In this document: positions 9,371-17,275 of the stretch, piece after piece
Position numbering within the stretch: position 1 is the first letter of the stretch
Layout: each line of letters begins with the position of its first letter
Source of the DNA: Schlegelella_A sp035493195
GTDB taxonomy: Bacteria > Pseudomonadota > Gammaproteobacteria > Burkholderiales > Burkholderiaceae_C
Reading direction: 5' to 3'
Assembly (NCBI GenBank): GCA_035493195.1
Contig: DATJIM010000409.1
Coordinates: 1-32,695, forward strand
DNA: 32,695 bases
Made by a program: the position numbers and the translations under genes
Notes under the pieces: generated by a model
Seen by the model: the letters and a program-made list of their open reading frames with translations, nothing else
What the model was told of the DNA's origin: nothing
The model's database searches: none

Positions 9371-10156
9371 TCAGTGTGCCGTGCCGAGATAGGCGCTGAT
9401 CACGTCGGGGTTGGCGCGCACCTCGTCAGGCGTGCCGTCGCCGATCTTGCGACCGTAGTCGAGGACGACGACGCGATCGCAGATGTCCATCACGACCGCC
9501 ATGTCGTGCTCGATCAGGACGATGGTGGTGCCGAACTCGTCGTTGACGTCGAGGATGAAGCGGCTCATGTCCTGCTTCTCCTCGAGGTTCATGCCGGCCA
9601 TCGGTTCGTCGAGCAGCAGCACCTGCGGCTCCATCGCGAGCGCGCGCCCGAGGTCGACACGCTTCTGCAGGCCGTAGGGAAGCCGCCCGACCGGCACCTT
9701 GCGGTACGCCTGGATCTCGAGGAAGTCGATGAGCTTCTCGACGACGATGCGGTTCGACGTCTCCTCGCGCTCGGCCGCGCCCCAGCGGATCGCTTGCTGG
9801 AACAGGTTCGTGCGCATCTTGAGGTTGCGCCCGGTCATGATGTTGTCGAGCACGCTCATGCCCTTGAACAGCGCCAGGTTCTGGAACGTGCGTGCGACGC
9901 CCATCTCGGCGACCTGGCGCGGCTTCATGTGCTGGAAGGTGCGGCCGCGCAGGCTGATCGCGCCCTGCTGCGGCTGGTAGACGCCGTTGATGCAGTTGAG
10001 CATCGAGCTCTTGCCGGCGCCGTTGGGGCCGATGATCGAGCGGATCTCGTGCTCGCGGACGTCGAAGCTGATCCCGCTGAGCGCCTTGACGCCGCCGAAT
10101 GCGAGGCTGATGTCGCGCACCTCGAGGATGACGTCGCCGGCCGCGCGCGCTGCCAT
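9371..10156 (-). CDS. livG: Liv-type ABC transporter ATP-binding protein (LivG-like)
   Basis: First ATPase subunit of the importer, 261 residues. Walker A is GPNGAGKSS, the signature region is LPYGLQKRVDLGRALA, Walker B is VLLLDEPMAGMN, and the switch His lies in VLIEHDMAVVMD. GVARTFQNLALFKGMSVLDN is typical of LivG. The start ATG at 10156 overlaps the stop of the upstream synthetase by one base (TGATG), which ties the transporter and the ligase into one translational unit. An in-frame GTG directly upstream (10159) is possible but unnecessary. Confidence 0.93.
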   Translation of the reverse strand: MAARAAGDVILEVRDISLAFGGVKALSGISFDVREHEIRSIIGPNGAGKSSMLNCINGVYQPQQGAISLRGRTFQHMKPRQVAEMGVARTFQNLALFKGMSVLDNIMTGRNLKMRTNLFQQAIRWGAAEREETSNRIVVEKLIDFLEIQAYRKVPVGRLPYGLQKRVDLGRALAMEPQVLLLDEPMAGMNLEEKQDMSRFILDVNDEFGTTIVLIEHDMAVVMDICDRVVVLDYGRKIGDGTPDEVRANPDVISAYLGTAH

Positions 10157-12102
10157 CACGCCGCCCGGCCCACCGGCGGGTACGTCTTGACGTCGACGAT
10201 CCTGAGCGTCGCCGCGACCTTGCCGGTGCGGCCGTCCTCGAACCGCACCTCGGTCTCGACGTGCTGCTCGCTCTTGCCGCTGTAGAGCGCCTCGACGAGC
10301 ACCCCGTAGCGCTCGGCGATGAAGCGGCGGCGGACCTTGCGGGTCCGCGTCAGCTCGCCGTCGTCGGCGTCGAGCTCCTTGTGGAGGACGAGGAAGCGGC
10401 TGATCTGGCAGCCGGCCAGGCGCTCGTCGCCGGCGAGGTCGGCGTTGACCTTCTCGACGCACTCCCGGACGAGCTCGAGCACGGCGGGCTTCTGCGCGAG
10501 GTCGGTGTAGCTTCCGTACGGAAGGTTGCGCTTCTCGGCCCAGTTGCCGACCGCCTCGAAGTCGATGTTGACGAACGCGCAGACCTTGTCGCGGCCGTCG
10601 CCGAACGCGACCGCTTCCTTGACGTACGGAAAGAACTTGAGCTTGTTCTCGATGTACTTCGGTGCGAAGAGCGCGCCGTCGTTGGCGCCGCCGACGATCT
10701 TGCCGACGTCCTTGGCGCGGTCGATGATCCTGAGGTGCCCCGAAGCGTCGAGGAAGCCGGCATCGCCGGTGCGGTACCAGCCGTCGGCGCCGAGCACCTC
10801 GGCGGTTGCCGCAGGATCCTTGTAGTAGGCCTTGAGGAGCCCTGGCGAGCGCACGAGCACCTCGCCCGCGTCGCTGACCCGGATCTCGACGCCTTCGATC
10901 GGCACGCCGACGGTGTCGTTGCGGACCTCATGGTCGGGTTGCAAGCAGACGAACACGGCGGTCTCTGTCGAGCCGTAGAGCTGCTTCAGGTTGATGCCGA
11001 TCGAGCGATAGAAGACGAACAGGTCCGGGCCGATCGCCTCGCCCGCGGTGTATGCGACGCGAACGCGCGAGAAGCCGAGCGTGTTGCGCAGCGGCGCGTA
11101 GACGAGCGCGTTGCCGATCGCGTAGCCGATCCGATCGAGCAGTGCGAGCGGCTTGCCGTCCATGCGCGCCGGGCCGACGCGACGGGCGAGCGCCATGCAG
11201 CGATCGAAGAGCCACCGCTTCGGCGGCGCCGCGTCCTCCATCCGGATCGTGACCGTCGTCAGCAGCCCTTCGAAGATGCGCGGCGGTGCGAAGTAGTAGG
11301 TCGGCCCGATCTCGCGCAGGTCGAGCATCACGGTGTCGGCCGACTCGGGGCAATTGACGACGTAGCCGCACGCGAGCCACTGCGCGTACGAGAAGATGTT
11401 CTGGCCGATCCACGCCGGCGGCAGGTACGCGAGCACCTCGTCGCGCGCGGTCAGCTTGTCGAAGCGCGCGCCAGCGCGGGCGCGGTCGATCAGCGTGTCG
11501 TGGCTGTGCACGACCCCCTTCGCCGTCCCGGTGGTTCCGGAGGTGAAGAACATCGCCGCGACGTCGTGCGGGCTCGCCTGCGCGACCTCGGCGGCGAAGA
11601 AGCCGGGGTGCGCCCCGGCCCAGGCGCGGCCCGCCGCGATCAGCGCATCGAGCGACGCAAGCCCGGGCTCGCTGTAGTGGCGCAGGCCGCGGCCGTCGTC
11701 GAACCAGATGCGCGCGAGCTTCGCGCATTCGCTGCGGATCTCGAGCAGCTTGTCGACCTGCTCCTGGTCTTCGACGATTGCGAACGCGACCTCGGCATTC
11801 ACGAGGGGAAAGACGAACTCGCGGGCGCCGGCATCCTGGTAGAGCGGCACTGGAACCGCGCCGAGCGCCTGCGCCGCGAGCATCGCGGCGTAGAGCCGCG
11901 GCCGGTTCTCGCCGACGACGACGACGTGCTCGCCGCGTTTGAGACCCGCTTCGGCGAGGCCGCCGGCGAGTGCCTCGACCAGCTCGGCGAGGTCGCGCCA
12001 GCTGAGCGTCTGCCAGATGCCGAACTCCTTCTCGCGCAGCGCCGGCGCGTTCGGGCGCGCCGCTGCGTGTTCGAGAAGAAGACGGGGGAAGGTGGTTTGC
12101 AC
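10156..12102 (-). CDS. AMP-dependent acyl-CoA synthetase, long-chain type
   Basis: Adenylate-forming enzyme of 648 residues that should activate a carboxylic acid to its CoA thioester using ATP. Motifs are the intact phosphate loop FFTSGTTGTAKGVVHSH (185-201), YGSTETAVF at about 375, YRTGDAGFLD and the hinge IIDRAKD. Overall length and the FPRLLLEHAAARPNAPAL start match the long-chain/FadD15-like group, including a lid insertion. The start is GTG at 12102. First gene of the transporter operon, with a one-base overlap into livG. Coupling a synthetase to import is a known way to trap acids by vectorial acylation. Substrate class (fatty, aromatic or alicyclic acid) cannot be decided from sequence. 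Confidence 0.9.
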   Translation of the reverse strand: MQTTFPRLLLEHAAARPNAPALREKEFGIWQTLSWRDLAELVEALAGGLAEAGLKRGEHVVVVGENRPRLYAAMLAAQALGAVPVPLYQDAGAREFVFPLVNAEVAFAIVEDQEQVDKLLEIRSECAKLARIWFDDGRGLRHYSEPGLASLDALIAAGRAWAGAHPGFFAAEVAQASPHDVAAMFFTSGTTGTAKGVVHSHDTLIDRARAGARFDKLTARDEVLAYLPPAWIGQNIFSYAQWLACGYVVNCPESADTVMLDLREIGPTYYFAPPRIFEGLLTTVTIRMEDAAPPKRWLFDRCMALARRVGPARMDGKPLALLDRIGYAIGNALVYAPLRNTLGFSRVRVAYTAGEAIGPDLFVFYRSIGINLKQLYGSTETAVFVCLQPDHEVRNDTVGVPIEGVEIRVSDAGEVLVRSPGLLKAYYKDPAATAEVLGADGWYRTGDAGFLDASGHLRIIDRAKDVGKIVGGANDGALFAPKYIENKLKFFPYVKEAVAFGDGRDKVCAFVNIDFEAVGNWAEKRNLPYGSYTDLAQKPAVLELVRECVEKVNADLAGDERLAGCQISRFLVLHKELDADDGELTRTRKVRRRFIAERYGVLVEALYSGKSEQHVETEVRFEDGRTGKVAATLRIVDVKTYPPVGRAA

Positions 12103-12154
12103 GGTCGTCGGCGCGGAGCCGCCAGGACGCCGGGCACGGTGCGCCGACTGTAGG

Positions 12155-12194
12155 AAAAACCCGGTCCGCCACCCTCGGGGCTATCCCTGCCGGG
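12155..12194 (-). terminator. Possible intrinsic terminator after the meaB-paaI fusion gene
   Basis: On the minus strand, CCCGG (12194-12190) pairs with CCGGG (12164-12160), followed directly by five U residues (12159-12155). The loop is long (25 bases) and contains its own GC-rich pairing. A second perfect hairpin, GCGACC/GGTCGC at 12194-12208, lies just upstream. Position between the fusion-gene stop (12215) and the synthetase start (12102) fits termination of the mutase operon. Confidence 0.45.
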
Positions 12195-12214
12195 CGACCG
12201 CCGGTCGCGGCGTG

Positions 12215-13444
12215 TCAACCCTGGATATAGACCGTGCCGGTGAAGCTCGAGACGGGCGTCTCGCCGGCGTCGTCGTCGCGGACGACGTCGATTCGATAGA
12301 CGCCGATCCGGCGGCTGCGTTGCACCTCGACCGCGCGTGCGACGAGCGTGTCTCCCGCGGCGACCGCGGTCTGGAACGTGATGTGCGCGTCGATCCCCGA
12401 TGCGACCGGCCCGTGCGAGTTCGACGCCAGGCCGAACGCCGAGTCCGCGAGCGCGAAGATGGCGCCGCCGTGGCAGACGCCGTTGAAGTTGAGATGGCGG
12501 CGATCGACCGTCATCGCGACCTCGGCGCTGCCGGGCCCGCCGGCGCGCGCGGTGACGCCGAGGGTCGCGCAAAGGGCGTCGCGTGCGACGAGCTCGGCGA
12601 TTCGGACGCGCCAGCCGTCGCTGTCGTCCGACGCCGTCGTCGCCGCGCGCGCCATCGGCGCGCCGCGCGCCGTGCTTCTGCGCCGGCCGACGCCGAACGC
12701 GTCGCGGTGTGCCGCCATCGCAGCGCGCAGATCGTCGATGCCGGAGCCGTCGCGCGCGCAGACGACGATCGCCTGCGGCCGCCATTCGCCGGTCGCGCGC
12801 GGTTTGAGCAGCAGCATGTCGCGCAGCTCGCGCGCGGTCTGTGCCGCAAGCGGCAGGTCGCCCTTGCTGACGGCGAGCACGTCGGCGATCTCGAGGGTCC
12901 CCGCCTTGATCGCCTGCACCTCGTCGCCGAGCCCGGGCGGGCAGACGACGACGCGCGTGTCGGCGAGCGCGACGATCGCCGTCTCCGATTGCCCGGTGCC
13001 GACGGTTTCGACGATGACGCGGTCGAAGCCGCACGCATCGAAGCAGTCGACGGCGGCGCGCGCCGCGCGCGACAGCCCGCCGAGCTCGCCACGGGAAGAG
13101 AACGAGCGGATGAAGACGCGCTCGTCGGCAGCGTTCGCGCCCATGCGGATGCGGTCGCCGAGCACCGCACCGCCGCTCAGCGGGCTCGACGGATCGATCG
13201 CGACGACGGCGACGCTGTGTCCTTCGGCGAGCCACGCGCCGAGCAGCGCATCGACGAGCGTCGACTTGCCGCCGCCAGGGACGCCGGTGATGCCAACGAC
13301 CCAGGCGCGGCTGGCGCGCTCCCCGAGCCGCGCGGCGGCGGCGCGGGCGCCTGGCGCGTCGTCGTCGATCAGCGTCAGCAAGCGCGCGAGCGCGCCGCGA
13401 TCGCCGGCGACAGCGCGTTCCGCGAGGTCCGTCGCGGCCGTCAC
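12215..13444 (-). CDS. MeaB-type G-protein chaperone fused to a PaaI-type hotdog thioesterase
   Basis: 409 residues with two recognisable domains. Residues 1 to about 250 are a MeaB/ArgK GTPase, the class that protects and reloads B12-dependent acyl-CoA mutases: Walker A GVPGGGKST (54-62), DPSSPLSGGAVLGDRIRM (84-101), G3-equivalent ETVGTGQSE (146-154), and G4-equivalent SKGD (193-196) in place of the usual NKxD. Residues about 280-409 are a hotdog thioesterase with the PaaI signature HLNFNGVCHGGAIFALAD (317-334). A low-complexity linker (GRRRSTARGAPMARAATTAS) joins them. Free-standing MeaB is about 330 residues and ends in a dimerisation arm; here the thioesterase takes that place. The start GTG at 13444 overlaps the mutase stop by four bases, so the chaperone is made with its client. 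Confidence 0.88.
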   Translation of the reverse strand: MTAATDLAERAVAGDRGALARLLTLIDDDAPGARAAAARLGERASRAWVVGITGVPGGGKSTLVDALLGAWLAEGHSVAVVAIDPSSPLSGGAVLGDRIRMGANAADERVFIRSFSSRGELGGLSRAARAAVDCFDACGFDRVIVETVGTGQSETAIVALADTRVVVCPPGLGDEVQAIKAGTLEIADVLAVSKGDLPLAAQTARELRDMLLLKPRATGEWRPQAIVVCARDGSGIDDLRAAMAAHRDAFGVGRRRSTARGAPMARAATTASDDSDGWRVRIAELVARDALCATLGVTARAGGPGSAEVAMTVDRRHLNFNGVCHGGAIFALADSAFGLASNSHGPVASGIDAHITFQTAVAAGDTLVARAVEVQRSRRIGVYRIDVVRDDDAGETPVSSFTGTVYIQG

Positions 13445-15117
13445 ACGATGACGAGCGGCTGGCCGAAGCCGAGGTCACGGCGCAGACGCGTGCAGATCTC
13501 CTCGTTGCTGCAGCCAGCGCGCGCGGCGTCGACGACCGCGGCGAAGATGTTGCCGTCATCGCTCTCGGCGGCACGCGTGAGACCGTCGAGGGCGTTCGCG
13601 ACCGCCGCGGCCGGACGCCTCGCCTTCGCGGCGACGAAGTCGTCGACGAACCGCTGCATCGCGGCGCGGTCCGGACGCTCGACCGGCGGCCTGTTCTCGC
13701 TGTCGTCGTCGGCACGGTAGGCGTTGACACCGACGACGACCTGCTCGCCCGACTCGATGCGCTGCTGGAAGCGCATCGCCGAGGCGCCGATCATCCGCTG
13801 CACGAGCCCCGACTCGACCGCCTTGTACATGCCGCCGGCGTCGTCGACGAGCGTCATGATCGCGACGATCTTCTCTTCCATCGCGTCGGTCAGCGACTCG
13901 ACGTAGTACGAGCCGCCGAGCGGATCGATGACGTCGGTGAGGCGTGCTTCCTCGCGCAGGATGTTCTGCGTCGCGATCGCGATCCGCGCGCCGGCTTCGC
14001 TCGGCGTCGCGTACGCCTCGTCGTAGGCGTCGGTGTGGAGCGACTGCAGGCCGCCGAAGATGCCGGCCATCGCCTGCGTCGCCACGCGCGCGATGTTGTT
14101 GAGCGGCTGCTGGCGCGTGAGGTCGACTCCCGACGTCTGGGCGTGGAACTTGAAGCGCCACGAGCGCTCGTCCTTCGCGCCGAGGCGCTCGCGCGCGAGC
14201 CGCGCCCAGACCCGCCGGCCGGCGCGGAACTTGGCGATCTCCTCGAAGAACGACATCGAGATGTCGAAGAAGAAGGTGAAGCGCGGCAGGAAGTCGTCGG
14301 GGTCCATGCCGCGCGCGATGCAGTCCTCGGCGTTCTGGACCGCGGTCGCGAGCGTGAAGGCCATCGCCTCGGCCGGCGTCGCGCCCGCCTGCTGCATGTG
14401 CTGGCCGACGACCGACATCGGATTCCAGCGCGGCACGTGCGTCCGGCACCACGCGATGTGGTCGACCAGGACACGGCGCGCTCCGGGCAGCGCGAGCCGG
14501 TAGAACATGTGGTTCGCGACGAAGTGCGAGAGATAGTCGCTCTGGTTCGACGTCCCGGTGATCTGCTTCCAGTCGACGCCGCGCCGCTCGGCGGCGACGA
14601 GCATGAACGCGAGCAGCGTGAACGGCGACGGATCGTTCATCGCGCACGAGATGCGGGCGACGTCGACGCCGTCGAGGCAGCGCGCCATGTGGCCGGCGTC
14701 GTTGACGACGGTGCCGCAGGTGCCGAGCAGCTCGACGTCGACCGAGTCGGCGTCGAGGCCGCGGTAGACCGAGTTGCACGGGATCAGCGAGACCGCGGTC
14801 GCGCCGCGCTCGAGCAGCGCGAGCAGCCGCGCGTTGTAGTCGGCCGGCGTGCCCAGGCCGACGAGCTGACGCTGCGTCCAGGTGCGACCGCGGTGCATCG
14901 TCGCGTAGATGCCGCGCGTGTAGTCGGGCTGGCCCGGATGGCCGAGCGCGGCGTCGCACCCGGGCGGCCGGTCGGCGGCGGTGTAGAGCGGCGCGACCGG
15001 GATGCCGGAGACGTTCGCGATCTCGCGTGCGTCGCCGATGCCTTCGCGGTACTCGCGCTGCCAGCGCTCGTGCGCGCCCGCGGCGTCGGCGACGCGACGG
15101 TCGGCGGGCGCGTTCAT
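13441..15117 (-). CDS. B12-dependent acyl-CoA mutase, catalytic (large) subunit, atypical substrate pocket
   Basis: 558 residues, the size of separate large subunits such as those of isobutyryl- or 2-hydroxyisobutyryl-CoA mutase; the B12 domain is in the next gene. Family landmarks: TRGIYATMHRGRTWTQRQ (67-84), HMQQAGATPAEAMAFTLA, PRFTFFFDISMSFFEEIAKF, QTSGVDLTRQQPLNNIARV, GGLQSLHTDAYDEA and DPLGGSYYVESLTD. By eye-alignment to methylmalonyl-CoA mutase, the Tyr that contacts substrate (Tyr89) is Leu85 here, the carboxylate-binding Arg207 becomes Asn202 (or Ala201), Tyr243 becomes Gln239, and catalytic His244 is kept as His240. Methylmalonyl-CoA is therefore an unlikely substrate; a branched, uncharged acyl-CoA is more likely (inference). 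It overlaps both neighbours by four bases. Confidence 0.88.
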   Translation of the reverse strand: MNAPADRRVADAAGAHERWQREYREGIGDAREIANVSGIPVAPLYTAADRPPGCDAALGHPGQPDYTRGIYATMHRGRTWTQRQLVGLGTPADYNARLLALLERGATAVSLIPCNSVYRGLDADSVDVELLGTCGTVVNDAGHMARCLDGVDVARISCAMNDPSPFTLLAFMLVAAERRGVDWKQITGTSNQSDYLSHFVANHMFYRLALPGARRVLVDHIAWCRTHVPRWNPMSVVGQHMQQAGATPAEAMAFTLATAVQNAEDCIARGMDPDDFLPRFTFFFDISMSFFEEIAKFRAGRRVWARLARERLGAKDERSWRFKFHAQTSGVDLTRQQPLNNIARVATQAMAGIFGGLQSLHTDAYDEAYATPSEAGARIAIATQNILREEARLTDVIDPLGGSYYVESLTDAMEEKIVAIMTLVDDAGGMYKAVESGLVQRMIGASAMRFQQRIESGEQVVVGVNAYRADDDSENRPPVERPDRAAMQRFVDDFVAAKARRPAAAVANALDGLTRAAESDDGNIFAAVVDAARAGCSNEEICTRLRRDLGFGQPLVIV

Positions 15118-15560
15118 CGCGCTTTCTCCCCGTCGGCGCGGGCGCGCCGCGTCTCGCTGGCGTAGGCGCGGATCCGCGACGTGATCTCGTCGAGCGTGCC
15201 GCCGGGATGGAAGATGGCACGCACTCCGCTCGCGACGAGCGCCGCTTCCTCGTTCTCGGGAACGATGCCGCCGACGACGACGCGGACGTCGCCGAGGCCG
15301 GCGTCGGCCAGCGCGGCCAGCAGCTTGGGCACGATGAGATGGTCGGTCGCCAGCGACGAGATGCCGATGACGTCGACGTCTTCCTCCAGCGCGAGCTTGA
15401 CGACCGCGGGGATGCTCTGCCAGGGCGGCGTGTAGATCACCTCCATGCCGGCGTCGCGGCAAGCGGCGGCGACGATGCGGCTGCCGCGGTCGTGACCGTC
15501 GAGGCCGATCTTGGTGACGAGCACGCGCGGTCGGAAGGCGGGCGTTGCGATGTCGCTCAT
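15114..15560 (-). CDS. B12-dependent acyl-CoA mutase, cobalamin-binding (small) subunit
   Basis: 148-residue Rossmann-like B12-binding domain that supplies the cofactor to the large subunit. The base-off/His-on signature DGHDRG is at 21-26, so His23 is the predicted lower cobalt ligand. ISSLATDH and the loop VVGGIVPENE complete the family pattern. It begins VLVTKIGLDGHDRG after a short N-terminus and ends in a charged tail. A good ribosome-binding site (AGGAGC) precedes the ATG at 15560. It follows the TetR gene by 27 bases and overlaps the large-subunit gene by four (ATGA). Confidence 0.94.
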   Translation of the reverse strand: MSDIATPAFRPRVLVTKIGLDGHDRGSRIVAAACRDAGMEVIYTPPWQSIPAVVKLALEEDVDVIGISSLATDHLIVPKLLAALADAGLGDVRVVVGGIVPENEEAALVASGVRAIFHPGGTLDEITSRIRAYASETRRARADGEKAR

Positions 15561-15587
15561 GGGTGCTCCTGGGTCCGCCGCGGCCTG

Positions 15588-16199
15588 CTAGGCAGCAGCG
15601 CTCGATCGCAGGACGCCGACGAATCGGCGCGCGATCTGCGCCGGCGTCGCGCCGCCGCCTTCGCGGTACCACGTCTGGCTCCAGTTGAGCGCCCCGACGA
15701 GGAGCAGGCGAAGCATCGAGCGGTCGGTGCGGCGCGCCAGAGGCAGCGCCGCGACGAGCCGGGCGAAGCGCTTCTCGTAGGCGTCGCGCAGCGCGACCAG
15801 CTCGACGGCGGCGGCCGGAGCGTCGCTCGGGCGGACGCGGATGACGACCTGCGAGTAGTCGGTCTGGTCGAGGAGCGACGTCAGGTGCGCCACGCACGCC
15901 GCTTCGAGCCGCTGCCACGGGTCGTCGAGCGGCGCGACCGCGGCGTCGACTGCGGCGCCGATCCGATCGACGCCTTCGCGGTAGACGGCCGCGAGCAGCG
16001 CGTCCTTGGTCGCGAAGTGGCAGTAGAGCGAGCCCGGCAGCATCCCGACCGGACCGACGATGTCGCGCACCGACGCCGCCGCGAAGCCGCGCTCGGCGAA
16101 CGCGCGCGCTGCGGCGTCGAGGAGGTGCGGCAGCCGGCTCGTCGCGCGCCGGACCGGGCTGCGCGCGGCGCCGGGCGGCGAAGCGACGGCGGTGGACAT
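15588..16199 (-). CDS. TetR/AcrR-family transcriptional regulator
   Basis: 203 residues. The N-terminal helix-turn-helix spans about 22-68 (LLDAAARAFAERGFAAASV, then GSLYCHFATKDALLAAVYR), the TetR signature. The C-terminal ligand/dimerisation domain is all-helical and lacks obvious motifs; its FTKxAL-type end and size resemble regulators of fatty-acid or acyl-CoA catabolism. It is the first gene of the mutase operon, so it probably controls both itself and the mutase genes and responds to an acyl-CoA or related compound (inference). A perfect inverted repeat lies in the promoter directly upstream. Confidence 0.92.
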   Translation of the reverse strand: MSTAVASPPGAARSPVRRATSRLPHLLDAAARAFAERGFAAASVRDIVGPVGMLPGSLYCHFATKDALLAAVYREGVDRIGAAVDAAVAPLDDPWQRLEAACVAHLTSLLDQTDYSQVVIRVRPSDAPAAAVELVALRDAYEKRFARLVAALPLARRTDRSMLRLLLVGALNWSQTWYREGGGATPAQIARRFVGVLRSSAAA

Positions 16200-16205
16200 T
16201 GCACC

Positions 16206-16234
16206 ATTGGACAGACAAACACTTGTTTGGTCAA
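16206..16234 (-). promoter_or_regulatory. Predicted promoter with TetR-type operator for the mutase operon
   Basis: On the minus strand, TTGACC (16234-16229) is a good -35 element, followed after exactly 17 bases by TCCAAT (16211-16206) as -10. Inside the spacer is the perfect inverted repeat CAAACA-CT-TGTTTG (16216-16229). The predicted transcription start is within a few bases of the ATG at 16199, so the message would be nearly leaderless. An operator between -35 and -10 is the classic arrangement for autorepression by a TetR protein. Confidence 0.6.
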
Positions 16235-16331
16235 GCGCGTGTCGCCCGCGTCCCAGAAGCGCGGCGACGCCGCGGTCTCGTTCGCGGCGCGCCGGCCGCC
16301 ATCGGCGCCTGCGCGCGTCGCCATTGCAAAC

Positions 16332-17228
16332 TCAGGCGTTGCGAACGCCCGCCGCGACGTGGCCGGCCGGCACGTGCAGCGCAGCGTTCTCGATGTGGCC
16401 TGTCTGGTCGTCGAAGAAGAAGTCGGGCTCGAACTCGCGCAGGAACTCGCCTTTGCTCAAACCGCCGAGGAACATCGCCTCGTCGATCTCGACCTTCCAG
16501 TCCATCAGCGTGCGGATCGCGCGCTCGTGCGCCGGCGCGCTGCGCGCGGTGACGAGCGCGGTGCGGATCCGCATGCCGTGCGCCGGCTCGTTCTGCAGCC
16601 GGTGCAGCGCGAGCAGGAGCGGCTGGAACGGCCCGGCGGCGAGCGGCGTCGCCGCCTGCTCGCGCTCGTGCGCCTGGAAGGCGTCGAGGCCGCTCTCCTG
16701 GTAGACGCGCTCGGCCTCGTCGGAGAAGAGGACGGCGTCGCCGTCGAACGCGATCCGCACTTCCTTCGGATGCGCGTCGGACGCGCGCGCCGAGCGCGGG
16801 TAGACGCGTGCGGCGGGAACCCCGGCCTCGAGCGCCGAGCGGACGTCGATCTCGTTGGCCGAGAGGAACAGGTTCGCCGCGAGCGGCTTCAGGTAGCGCC
16901 ACGGTGTGCCGCCGCGCGTGAAGACGCCGCGCTGGATCGGCATCCCGTACGACTGCGCCGAGCGGAACACGCGCATCCCCGAGACGGGGTCGTTGCGCGA
17001 CAGGATGACGACCTCGACCCGCTGCGCACTGGCGTCGTTGAACGCGAGCAGCTTCTGCACGAGCGGGAAGGCGACGCCCGGCTTGGCGACGGTGTCGATG
17101 CGCTCGAGCTGGAGCTGCATGTAGGCGCGGTCGTCGTTCGCCTCGAAGTGCTCGTTCTCCTCCTCGAAGTCGAACAGCGCGCGCGACGAGATCGCGACGA
17201 CGAGCTGGCCGGCGAGCGTGGCGGGCAT
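16332..17228 (-). CDS. 5'-nucleotidase family protein (cN-I-like)
   Basis: 298 residues. It resembles the bacterial relatives of cytosolic 5'-nucleotidase I (the Pfam 5-nucleotidase family), which dephosphorylate nucleoside monophosphates such as AMP. Pointers are the early SRALFDFEEENEHFE (15-29), VVILSRNDPVSGMRVFRSA, RGVFTRGGTPWRYLKPL, the HAD-like acidic motif FDGDAVLFSDE (161-171) and the C-terminal LGGLSKGEFLREFEPDFFFDD. The protein is cytoplasmic, with no signal peptide. The start is taken as the ATG at 17228, giving MPATLAGQLVVAISSRALFD; an upstream in-frame ATG would add 17 basic residues not expected in the family. Its link to neighbours is not evident. Confidence 0.8.
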   Translation of the reverse strand: MPATLAGQLVVAISSRALFDFEEENEHFEANDDRAYMQLQLERIDTVAKPGVAFPLVQKLLAFNDASAQRVEVVILSRNDPVSGMRVFRSAQSYGMPIQRGVFTRGGTPWRYLKPLAANLFLSANEIDVRSALEAGVPAARVYPRSARASDAHPKEVRIAFDGDAVLFSDEAERVYQESGLDAFQAHEREQAATPLAAGPFQPLLLALHRLQNEPAHGMRIRTALVTARSAPAHERAIRTLMDWKVEIDEAMFLGGLSKGEFLREFEPDFFFDDQTGHIENAALHVPAGHVAAGVRNA

Positions 17229-17275
17229 CGAACGATCATAGGCGCGGCGGCAGGCGGCGCGCCTGCCGCCCGCGG

